Origin: Alphaproteobacteria bacterium | GTDB taxonomy: Bacteria > Pseudomonadota > Alphaproteobacteria > Rhizobiales > Beijerinckiaceae | Reading direction: 5' to 3' | Length of the DNA stretch: 7,613 nucleotides | Assembly (NCBI GenBank): GCA_009921785.1 | Contig: RFXE01000080.1 | Span: 1-7,613, forward strand | Part shown: in pieces, positions 1 through 5,342 of the stretch | Layout: each line of letters begins with the position of its first letter | How positions within the stretch are numbered: the stretch's first letter is position 1 | The notes under the pieces: model-generated | What the model was told of the DNA's origin: nothing | Seen by the model: the letters and a program-made list of their open reading frames with translations, nothing else | The model's database searches: none | Program-made: the position numbers and the translations under genes

Positions 1-333
1 CTGATAGCCCTGCGGCAGATCGGGATAGAAATAGTTCTTGCGATCAAACACCGAGCGCAAATTGATTTGTGCATTGAGACCAAGGCCTGAGCGAATGGCC
101 TGCGCCACGCATTCCTGATTGATCACCGGCAACATGCCGGGCATCGCGGCATCGACGAGCGAGACATGCGCATTCGGTTCGCCACCATAAGAAGCTGACG
201 CGCCCGAAAACAATTTTGCCTCAGAGGTCACCTGCGCATGGATTTCCAATCCGACGATGATTTCCCAATCCCCGGTCGCCCCTTTAATAAATTTTTTGGG
301 GTCCGGCGTGCGCGTATCGACAATGGCGTTCAT
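1..333 (-). CDS. gatB: Aspartyl/glutamyl-tRNA amidotransferase subunit B, N-terminal part (gene runs off the left edge)
   Basis: GatB is the tRNA-binding and kinase subunit of the GatCAB amidotransferase. It phosphorylates Glu (or Asp) misacylated on tRNA(Gln) or tRNA(Asn), so that ammonia released by GatA can amidate it in the cytoplasm. The 111 codons present carry family landmarks: WEIIVGLEIHAQVTSEAKLF near residues 22-41, then VDAAMPGMLPVINQECV, and near the end VFDRKNYFYPDLPQGYQ. These belong to the N-terminal cradle domain of the family. The chosen ATG (331-333) puts the conserved WEIIVGLEIHAQ about 20 residues in, as is usual. An AGGA sits 10 nt upstream, a rather loose Shine-Dalgarno spacing. 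The gene is separated from gatCA by a membrane-protein gene and an opposite-strand Uma2 gene, so it probably needs its own promoter. Roughly three quarters of the protein is outside the window. Confidence 0.97.
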   Translation of the reverse strand, partial: MNAIVDTRTPDPKKFIKGATGDWEIIVGLEIHAQVTSEAKLFSGASASYGGEPNAHVSLVDAAMPGMLPVINQECVAQAIRSGLGLNAQINLRSVFDRKNYFYPDLPQGYQ

Positions 334-498
334 TACGGAAAAATCCTGAAATACCGATGCATTTATGCGTCTTTTGCGGCTGATGCGGCGCGTGGTCAAG
401 GGGTTTTGCGCCTTTACACTCGACCCCGCCTATTCTAGCTTTGGGAGGCTACGGCTGAGGTCGGATGCTGAGAGGCTCGTCACAAATCGAGGCCCGCC

Positions 499-1074
499 AT
501 GAATCGTCCTGTTGTTCCGTCAATTTCTGTCCCGCGTATGAGTATCGAAGCGTTTGAAGCCTGGGCCGAAAGGCAGGACGGGCGCTATGAGCTTGTGCGA
601 GGCCACCCCGTGATGATGAACCAAACGACATGGAATCATTCAAAGATCACAACCAACCTTCTTGGTCTGCTCCTGCAGAACATTGATCCGGACGACTATC
701 ACATCGCAGCAGGCGATTTCGCACTTCAGACTGGCGAGGATACGCTGAGACTGGCCGACATTCTGATCACGCCCTCCAATCGCTCAGGGAAAGATCGCCG
801 CACAGACGAAGCGGTAGCGATCATTGAGATTCTCTCGCCCTCCACGACGTCAGAAGATTTCGGCCCCAAGCAAATCGAATATCTCGCACTCACTTCGCTT
901 GAAGCCTATCTGATCGTTGCGCAGGATAAGGCGTGCGTTTGGGCGTGGATCAAAGGGACAGACGGATTTCCGCAAAAGCCCGAAGTGATCGAGGCACTGG
1001 ATGCAATGATTACGATTCCCAGATTAGAGTTAACTCTTAAGCTTGATGCAATTTATCGCCGCGTCGATTTCTAA
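499..1074 (+). CDS. Uma2-family (DUF820) endonuclease-like protein
   Basis: This 191-residue protein matches the Uma2/DUF820 family, which has a restriction-endonuclease-like (PD-(D/E)XK) fold. The family's cellular role is poorly known. Visible family features are RYELVRGHPVMM (about 29-40, with E31), NHSKI (46-50), ADILITP (86-92, with D87), IEILSPST (109-116, with E110) and a Lys at 124 before IEYLALTSLEAYLIV. D87, E110 and K124 are the probable metal-binding and catalytic set; assigning them is inference from the family pattern. Length is typical, so the gene looks intact. A GAGG 6 nt before the ATG supports the start. It lies on the plus strand between minus-strand gatB and the gatA-linked membrane gene, and its last 38 nt overlap the 3' end of that gene tail to tail. 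Uma2 genes are patchily distributed and often appear to be mobile additions. The fold and family are secure; the substrate is unknown. Confidence 0.88.
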   Translation: MNRPVVPSISVPRMSIEAFEAWAERQDGRYELVRGHPVMMNQTTWNHSKITTNLLGLLLQNIDPDDYHIAAGDFALQTGEDTLRLADILITPSNRSGKDRRTDEAVAIIEILSPSTTSEDFGPKQIEYLALTSLEAYLIVAQDKACVWAWIKGTDGFPQKPEVIEALDAMITIPRLELTLKLDAIYRRVDF

Positions 1075-1375
1075 TCCGCGCGCCACTATATCCCAATAGA
1101 CTCCACCCAAATCCGGCAAAAATACGAAACAACGCATGCGCACCACCGAACATATAGCCGCCTTCAAACCATGAAATATCAATCATGCGCAGAAGAAAGG
1201 TTACGGCAGTTCCGGCAAGCCCTGCGGCAAGACCCGCAAGAATGAGCTTGCCGAACTGATTGGCTTTCCACCCCATCAGCACACCAATCGCAATCACGAT
1301 CGGATCAAAAAACGCTTGAAAGATAAGCCACGTAAACGGCTTTAATCCTTCGTATAGCGCTTCATAAAGCGGCAT
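1037..1375 (-). CDS. Small three-helix membrane protein, translationally coupled to gatA
   Basis: I do not recognise this 112-residue protein by name. It has three hydrophobic stretches likely to span the inner membrane, at about residues 15-36, 43-64 (rich in Ala, Gly and Leu) and 78-97. The tail is short, basic and hydrophilic (RIRNRRGDK). The start was chosen at the ATG whose A is also the last base of the gatA TGA stop (TGATG). A GGTGG lies about 6 nt upstream inside the gatA end, the classic arrangement for coupled translation. A GTG three codons upstream (1382-1384) is an alternative that overlaps gatA more. Its 3' end overlaps the convergent Uma2 gene by 38 nt. Placement at the end of gatCA implies co-transcription, but nothing in the sequence ties it functionally to tRNA amidation. 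Confidence 0.8.
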   Translation of the reverse strand: MPLYEALYEGLKPFTWLIFQAFFDPIVIAIGVLMGWKANQFGKLILAGLAAGLAGTAVTFLLRMIDISWFEGGYMFGGAHALFRIFAGFGWSLLGYSGARIRNRRGDKLHQA

Positions 1376-2895
1376 CACGCCCACCAGGCATTCGGGAAAG
1401 TCGTGCGACCGGCCGCTTGTTCAATGACTTCACCGAGCGAGAACAAGGTCTCTTCATCAAAGGGGCGACCGATGAGTTGAAGGCCCAAAGGCAACCCGTC
1501 TGATGAGTGACCAGCGGGAAGGGCGAGACCCGGAAGTCCCGCCATATTCACAGTCACGGTGAAGACATCGTTCAAATACATTTCAACTGGATCAGCACCA
1601 CTCTTCTCGCCAATACCGAATGCGGGTGACGGTGTTGCGGGTGTGAGCACCGCATCAACGCCCGACGCATAGGCCTTCTCGAAATCCTGTTTGATGAGCG
1701 TGCGGATTTTCTGCGCGCGCACATAGTAAGCGTCGTAATAGCCAGCAGAGAGAACATAAGTGCCGATCATGATACGGCGACGCACTTCGGCACCAAAGCC
1801 GTTGGCGCGAGTCTTCTCATACATGTCGATGATATCTTTACCGGGCACGCGCACGCCATAACGCACGCCATCATAACGCGCGAGATTCGACGAGGCTTCT
1901 GCCGGTGCTACAATGTAATAAGCAGGCAAAGCATATTGCGTGTGCGGCAAAGAAATATCGACGATCTCCGCACCGGCGGCTTTGAGCATCTCAGCGCCTT
2001 TAGTCCAGAGCGCATCAATTTCTTGAGACATACCATCGACGCGATATTCTTTCGGAATACCGATCTTCATGCCTTTCACCGATTTGCCAATTGCGGCTTC
2101 GTAATCGGGAACAGATAGATCCACCGATGTTGTATCTTTCGGATCATGGCCAGCCATTGAGCGCAACATGATCGCGGTATCGCGAACGGTTTTCGCAATC
2201 GGTCCCGCTTGATCAAGCGATGACGCAAACGCCACAATACCCCAGCGCGAGCAACGGCCATAAGTCGGCTTGATACCGACAGTGCCTGTGAAGGCCGCAG
2301 GCTGACGGATTGAACCGCCGGTGTCAGTGGCCGTTGCACCGAGGCAGAGTTGCGCGGCGACCGCAGCAGCAGATCCACCAGAAGATCCACCCGGAACAAG
2401 CAAACCTTTTTTATCGCCAGCAAGTTTTGCTTTCGCTTGAGCAGGTGCCATATTCGGCGGCAAGATCGGCGATACCGAAGGACCAAAGGCGGATGACTCA
2501 TTGGATGAGCCCATCGCGAATTCGTCATTGTTGAGTTTGCCGAGCATCACCGCACCATCGCGCCACAACTGGCTTGTCACGGTCGATTCATATTCGGGAA
2601 CAAAATTGCCGAGGATCTTGGAGCACGCAGTGGTGCGCACGCCCTTGGTTGCGTAGAGATCCTTGATGCCGAGCGGAATACCTTCGAGCGGACCGCCCGC
2701 ACCTTTTGCGAGTTTCTCATCCGAGGCTTTGGCCATTGCACGGGCGTGATCGGGTGTGTCGAGCACATAGGCATTTAACGCGCTCGCCTTTTCCATGGCG
2801 CTGATATGCGCATCGGTGAGTTCGCGCGCGGAGATTGTTTTTGCTTTGAGCGCATCACGCGCATCGGCAAGCGTCAACTTTGTCAAATCGGTCAT
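1375..2895 (-). CDS. gatA: Aspartyl/glutamyl-tRNA amidotransferase subunit A
   Basis: GatA is the amidase subunit of GatCAB. It hydrolyses glutamine (or asparagine) and feeds the ammonia through a tunnel to GatB. The 506-residue protein is full length and carries the amidase-signature catalytic set: Lys78 in GIPLGIKDLYATKG, cis-Ser171 in VPGGSSGGSAAA, and nucleophile Ser195 in TDTGGSIRQPAAF. Further family blocks are GIKPTYGRCSRWG, YYIVAPAEASSNLARYDGVRYG, RRIMIGTYVLSAGYYDAYY and NMAGLPGLALPAG. The segment between the FGP motif (137-139) and VPGG (167-170) is about 13 residues longer than in the rhizobial proteins I recall, and is rich in Pro, Ala and Lys. The ATG lies 12 nt after the gatC stop. 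The Shine-Dalgarno is weak (GCGAGCG), which suggests translation helped by coupling to gatC. The stop shares one base with the start of the next membrane-protein gene. Confidence 0.98.
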   Translation of the reverse strand: MTDLTKLTLADARDALKAKTISARELTDAHISAMEKASALNAYVLDTPDHARAMAKASDEKLAKGAGGPLEGIPLGIKDLYATKGVRTTACSKILGNFVPEYESTVTSQLWRDGAVMLGKLNNDEFAMGSSNESSAFGPSVSPILPPNMAPAQAKAKLAGDKKGLLVPGGSSGGSAAAVAAQLCLGATATDTGGSIRQPAAFTGTVGIKPTYGRCSRWGIVAFASSLDQAGPIAKTVRDTAIMLRSMAGHDPKDTTSVDLSVPDYEAAIGKSVKGMKIGIPKEYRVDGMSQEIDALWTKGAEMLKAAGAEIVDISLPHTQYALPAYYIVAPAEASSNLARYDGVRYGVRVPGKDIIDMYEKTRANGFGAEVRRRIMIGTYVLSAGYYDAYYVRAQKIRTLIKQDFEKAYASGVDAVLTPATPSPAFGIGEKSGADPVEMYLNDVFTVTVNMAGLPGLALPAGHSSDGLPLGLQLIGRPFDEETLFSLGEVIEQAAGRTTFPNAWWA

Positions 2896-2907
2896 GTGAG
2901 CGCTCGC

Positions 2908-3195
2908 TTATTCAACAACTTTGGGAACGAGGAAATAATGATCCTCGGTTTGCGGCGCATTGCCTGTCACGACATCGGCAATATCGCCGTCCGTCACAAC
3001 ATCGGCACGTTTCTTCATGGCCATCGGCGTGACCGATGTCATCGGCTCGACGCCGTCGACATTAACGCTGTTAAGCTGCTCAACGAAAGACAGCATGGCA
3101 TTGAGTTCCCCCTGAAGATGAGGGACTTCTTCGTCGGTGACAGCGATGCGCGCCAAACGCGCAATCCGCCGCACGGTCGCCTGATCGACAGACAT
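2908..3195 (-). CDS. gatC: Aspartyl/glutamyl-tRNA amidotransferase subunit C
   Basis: GatC is the small subunit that wraps around the GatA-GatB interface and stabilises the amidotransferase. This 95-residue protein has the usual family layout: an N-terminal helical part (MSVDQATVRRIARLARIAVT), a second helix with LNAMLSFVEQLNSVNVDGVEPM (about 31-52), and a C-terminal tail ending in HYFLVPKVVE, the conserved F-x-V-P-K-V-type end. The frame stays open about 30 codons further upstream. The ATG at 3193-3195 is preferred because it gives the normal family length and start (MSVD...), and GGAG lies 5 nt before it. It is the first gene of the minus-strand gatC-gatA-membrane protein run and faces ruvX across a 150-nt intergenic region. 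Confidence 0.96.
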   Translation of the reverse strand: MSVDQATVRRIARLARIAVTDEEVPHLQGELNAMLSFVEQLNSVNVDGVEPMTSVTPMAMKKRADVVTDGDIADVVTGNAPQTEDHYFLVPKVVE

Positions 3196-3255
3196 TTCCG
3201 CTCCCGTTCCTAATCGGCTAAAAGAGCCTGAGTTTGATCCCGATTCCGTGTCCGG

Positions 3256-3285
3256 CCTATAGCATCCGGTTTGTCTGGGCCGCAA
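3256..3285 (-). promoter_or_regulatory. Possible sigma-70-type promoter for gatCA
   Basis: Read on the minus strand, TTGCGG (3285-3280) and TATAGG (3261-3256) are separated by 18 nt and lie about 60 nt upstream of the gatC start. The -10 matches the consensus at 4 of 6 positions and the -35 at only 3 of 6. The call rests mainly on location in the divergent region and is weak. Confidence 0.25.
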
Positions 3286-3299
3286 TGGCAGGGTATCAA
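3271..3299 (+). promoter_or_regulatory. Probable sigma-70-type promoter for ruvX
   Basis: TTGTCT (3271-3276) and TATCAA (3294-3299) are separated by exactly 17 nt, each matching consensus at 4 of 6 positions. Transcription would begin near 3306, giving a leader of about 40 nt before the ruvX ATG. The element overlaps the weaker candidate promoter for gatC on the other strand, so the two directions could interfere with each other. Confidence 0.4.
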
Positions 3300-3345
3300 G
3301 CCGTGAAATCTGGCCAACCGGCCGGATGGGAGGTCAGTTAAGCGA

Positions 3346-3822
3346 ATGATCAGTGATCCGGACGAAGAACGGGCTTGCCTCGCCTCCCTCCCCCGTTCGG
3401 CACGGTTGATGGGCCTTGATCTCGGCACAAAAACCATCGGCATTGCGATTTCGGACGTCGAACGCCGGATCGCGAGCCCCGTTGAAACCATTCGTCGCAC
3501 CAAATTCGTCAAAGATGCCGCCGCTCTCCTCGCTTTGGCCGAACGCCATAATATTGGTGCCTTCGTTCTTGGCCTCCCCGTCAATATGGACGGGACTATG
3601 GGCCCCCGCGTTCAAGCGACCACCGCATTCGCGCGCAATCTCGCTAAATTGACGAGTCTGCCTATACTTTGTCAGGACGAGCGGCTTTCAACCGCCGCTG
3701 TCACCCGCACCCTGATCGAAGCGGACACTTCACGCGCGCGCCGCGCCGAACTCGTCGATAAAATGGCAGCCGCCTATCTGCTGCAAGCTTTTATCGACCG
3801 TTTTTCGGGATCAAGATTTTAA
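3346..3822 (+). CDS. ruvX: RuvX/YqgF-family putative Holliday junction resolvase / pre-16S rRNA nuclease
   Basis: This is a 158-residue RNase H-fold nuclease of the YqgF family, described variously as a Holliday junction resolvase and as a nuclease maturing the 16S rRNA 5' end. Visible motifs are LMGLDLGTKTIGIAISD (21-37, first catalytic Asp at D25), FVLGLPVNMDGTMGPR (73-88), CQDERLSTAAV (109-119, with E112) and VDKMAAAYLLQAFID (137-151, D138). These supply the three acidic positions expected of the family, and length is normal. A GGGAGG at 3328-3333 precedes the ATG by 12 nt, longer than usual, but no better in-frame start is seen. It is divergent from gatC and is followed 34 nt later by the AEC transporter gene on the same strand, which may be co-transcribed. 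Confidence 0.95.
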   Translation: MISDPDEERACLASLPRSARLMGLDLGTKTIGIAISDVERRIASPVETIRRTKFVKDAAALLALAERHNIGAFVLGLPVNMDGTMGPRVQATTAFARNLAKLTSLPILCQDERLSTAAVTRTLIEADTSRARRAELVDKMAAAYLLQAFIDRFSGSRF

Positions 3823-3856
3823 CCCCTTCATCATTTTAACTTGAGTTGCATATTCG

Positions 3857-4786
3857 ATGTCGGCCCTGTCCAATCTCTTATCTGTCTTTCTCGTCATTGC
3901 GATTGGGGCAGCGTTGAAATCGAGCCATATGATCCGTCGCGAGGCATGGGACGGTTTCGAAAGAGTGACCTATCTCATTCTGTTCCCCGCCATGATCATT
4001 TCGACCATGGCGAATGCTGATCTCGGCTCAACGCCCTTTTTGTCCATGGGCGCGACGCTCGTTATCTCGCTCCTCACCATCGCGGCCGGACTTTTGCTGT
4101 TCAGAAAATTCTTGCAAAACTATTTTGCGATCGATGGCGCGTCTTTCAGTTCAATCTTTCAAGGCGCGATCCGCTGGAATTCCTTTGTCGCCTTTGCTCT
4201 CGCGACAAGCCTTCATGGTCGTGAAGGGGCAACGCTTTGCGCCGTCGCGATTGCCGCGATGATTCCGCTTCTCAACTTTTTGTCGGTTGGCGTGATCACG
4301 CGCTATGCCCAGGGACAAGAAATGTCTTTGTCCCGTTACGGATCAACGATCATCAAGAACCCCTTTATCTGGTCCTGTGTAATCGGCCTTCTTCTTAATC
4401 CGGTGGTTAAATGGATTCCGGCGCCTGTCTTTGCGCCGATCACGTTAATCGGGCAGGCGTCATTGGCGGCAGGATTGCTAGCGGCTGGTGCCGGGCTTGA
4501 ACTTCAGCGCATGCCGCGCATCGGCGCACCGCATGTTATCGCCCTTACCGCAAAGTTAATTGTCATGCCGCTTTTGGCTGTGGCCTTTGCACGGATTTTT
4601 AATGTTTCTGGTACCGCATTTTCAGTAACAATTCTCTCGATGGCGGTACCGACAGCCAGTGCTTCCTATATTTTAGCGAGGCAACTTGGGGGAAATGCGT
4701 CCCTCATGGCCGAGATTTTAACGCTTCAGACCCTCTGCGCGATGGTAACGATTCCTCTCCTCTATGGATATTTTATACTTCCCTAA
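3857..4786 (+). CDS. AEC-family (auxin efflux carrier-like) inner-membrane transporter
   Basis: The 309-residue protein is almost entirely hydrophobic, with about ten predicted membrane segments in two halves: roughly 1-20, 33-52, 63-82, 98-118 and 122-147, then 168-181, 195-214, 224-246, 251-275 and 285-307. AEC features include the N-terminal start of the first helix followed by a conserved amphipathic stretch, FQGAIRWNSFVAFAL (101-115), the NPFIW...IGLLLNP block (168-182), and the C-terminal VPTASASYILARQLGGNASLMAEILTLQTL region (264-293). Bacterial AEC proteins move small organic anions such as malate or malonate; the substrate here cannot be told from sequence. The Shine-Dalgarno is weak (TTGAG more than 10 nt upstream), so translation may benefit from coupling to ruvX 34 nt before. 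No convincing terminator hairpin follows the stop. Confidence 0.92.
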   Translation: MSALSNLLSVFLVIAIGAALKSSHMIRREAWDGFERVTYLILFPAMIISTMANADLGSTPFLSMGATLVISLLTIAAGLLLFRKFLQNYFAIDGASFSSIFQGAIRWNSFVAFALATSLHGREGATLCAVAIAAMIPLLNFLSVGVITRYAQGQEMSLSRYGSTIIKNPFIWSCVIGLLLNPVVKWIPAPVFAPITLIGQASLAAGLLAAGAGLELQRMPRIGAPHVIALTAKLIVMPLLAVAFARIFNVSGTAFSVTILSMAVPTASASYILARQLGGNASLMAEILTLQTLCAMVTIPLLYGYFILP

Positions 4787-4851
4787 CGTCATATTTTGCA
4801 TTTTAGGGGATATTTTTTCTATTTCTACGCGTCATTTTAAAAAGCCTGTGT

Positions 4852-4869
4852 CGTTTAACATGTTAAACG
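4852..4869. repeat. Perfect 18-bp palindrome, candidate operator
   Basis: CGTTTAACATGTTAAACG is identical to its own reverse complement over all 18 bases with no spacer, a form typical of dimeric regulator sites rather than RNA hairpins. It lies about 100 bp upstream of the candidate promoter at 4968-4997 and 66 bp after the AEC gene stop. I could not assign it to a known regulator. Confidence 0.6.
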
Positions 4870-4917
4870 CAGTGTATTTCTTATCATTCTCAAAAATTTG
4901 GTGTGAATTCCTCAACG

Positions 4918-4954
4918 TCAAGTCGGTGAAATGAGTTTGTGTACACCGACTTGA
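4918..4954. repeat. Inverted repeat with 11-bp arms, candidate operator or hairpin
   Basis: The left arm TCAAGTCGGTG (4918-4928) and right arm CACCGACTTGA (4944-4954) are perfect complements around a 15-nt spacer. The arms end 13 bp upstream of the candidate -35 box. There is no U-run after the right arm, so a standard intrinsic terminator is unlikely. A two-half-site operator, with centres about 26 bp apart, or a structured RNA element are alternatives. Overlapping it, ACGTCAA (4915-4921) is complementary to TTGACGT (4968-4974), which includes the -35 box. Confidence 0.6.
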
Positions 4955-4967
4955 ACAATTTTCTGGA

Positions 4968-4997
4968 TTGACGTAACACAACCGCAAGAGTTATTTT
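4968..4997 (+). promoter_or_regulatory. Candidate sigma-70-type promoter for the 80-residue gene
   Basis: TTGACG (4968-4973, 5 of 6 consensus) is followed after 18 nt by TATTTT (4992-4997, 4 of 6). A 17-nt spacing to TTATTT is also possible. Transcription would start near 5004, giving a leader of about 90 nt before the ATG at 5095. Confidence 0.45.
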
Positions 4998-5094
4998 GTA
5001 AAAGTCTCAGTTATTAGTTGTATTCGCGGATTGCGTGCGTTCTTCCTTCAGCGTTTTCAAAACCGAAGACCACAAGCCGAAAGAGGACTGAGCC

Positions 5095-5337
5095 ATGGCC
5101 ACCCAAGTTGCAGAAAGACTCGACGATCGTACCGTTACCGTGTTCCCCCGTCATGCCAAGCCATCGCCCAAGATTACGAGCGATAATGACGAGATTGCGG
5201 TCTATCTTGCTAAAATGACATTCGAACTGAGCGCGATTGCGCGCAAGGCGAATTTCGATCTTCTGGCCTATTTCCTCGAAATGGCCCGTATCGAAGCCAA
5301 TGGCCAAGTGGCAAAATCACGCGGCGATCTGACCTAA
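5095..5337 (+). CDS. Small uncharacterised 80-residue protein
   Basis: I do not recognise a function. The protein is soluble, with no signal peptide or membrane segment. Its N-terminal 30 residues are polar and probably flexible. The rest is likely two amphipathic helices: about 32-51 (DEIAVYLAKMTFELSAIARK) and 54-68 (FDLLAYFLEMARIEA), then a short polar tail. The LLAYFLEMARIEA type of helix resembles small conserved proteins of unknown function that I recall from Hyphomicrobiales; this is memory and unverified. Evidence that it is real: AGAGGA 7 nt before the ATG, an upstream candidate promoter with dyad symmetries, and a stop only 5 nt from the convergent dprA stop without intrusion. Its length and helical content would fit a small adaptor or protein-binding factor, but that is only inference. 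Confidence 0.78.
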   Translation: MATQVAERLDDRTVTVFPRHAKPSPKITSDNDEIAVYLAKMTFELSAIARKANFDLLAYFLEMARIEANGQVAKSRGDLT

Positions 5338-5342
5338 CGGCA

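Larger units (their letters stand above)
4787..5094. other. AT-rich 308-nt intergenic region with dyad symmetries
   Basis: There is no credible coding frame in this stretch. It contains a perfect 18-bp palindrome (4852-4869), an inverted repeat with 11-bp arms (4918-4954), a candidate promoter (4968-4997) and a leader of about 90 nt that ends in a good Shine-Dalgarno before the 80-residue gene. The pentamer CGTCA occurs at 4787-4791, 4830-4834 and 4916-4920, and inverted at 4969-4973. The composition is visibly more AT-rich than the flanking genes, as expected of a regulatory region. It is also unusually long for a gap before so small a gene. Confidence 0.7.

Noticed and set aside
238..438. 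Plus-strand open frame of 66 codons antisense to the gatB start and its upstream region
   Set aside because: It is largely antisense to conserved gatB codons, has no recognisable protein features and no convincing ribosome binding site.
334..498. Promoters for gatB and the Uma2 gene in their 165-nt divergent gap
   Set aside because: Isolated boxes occur (TTGACC on the minus strand, TATTCT on the plus strand), but no pair with good spacing and match was found.
2806..3213. Plus-strand open frame of 135 codons antisense to the gatA start and gatC
   Set aside because: It is a shadow of two strongly conserved genes; its composition is rich in Arg, His and Cys as typical of antisense frames.
3210..3584. 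Minus-strand frames of about 90-125 codons antisense to ruvX
   Set aside because: They lie opposite the conserved RuvX motifs and match nothing recognisable.
4787..4830. Intrinsic terminator after the AEC transporter gene
   Set aside because: T-rich runs are present (for example near 4811-4819), but no GC-rich stem precedes them.
4787..4973. CGTCA occurring four times (one inverted) in the intergenic region as a regulator site array
   Set aside because: The motif is short, spacing is irregular, and two copies are already explained by the stop-codon junction and the -35 box; chance is plausible.
5014..5307. Minus-strand open frame of 97 codons antisense to the 80-residue gene
   Set aside because: The plus-strand frame has a good Shine-Dalgarno, a candidate promoter and helix-like periodicity; the antisense frame has none of these.
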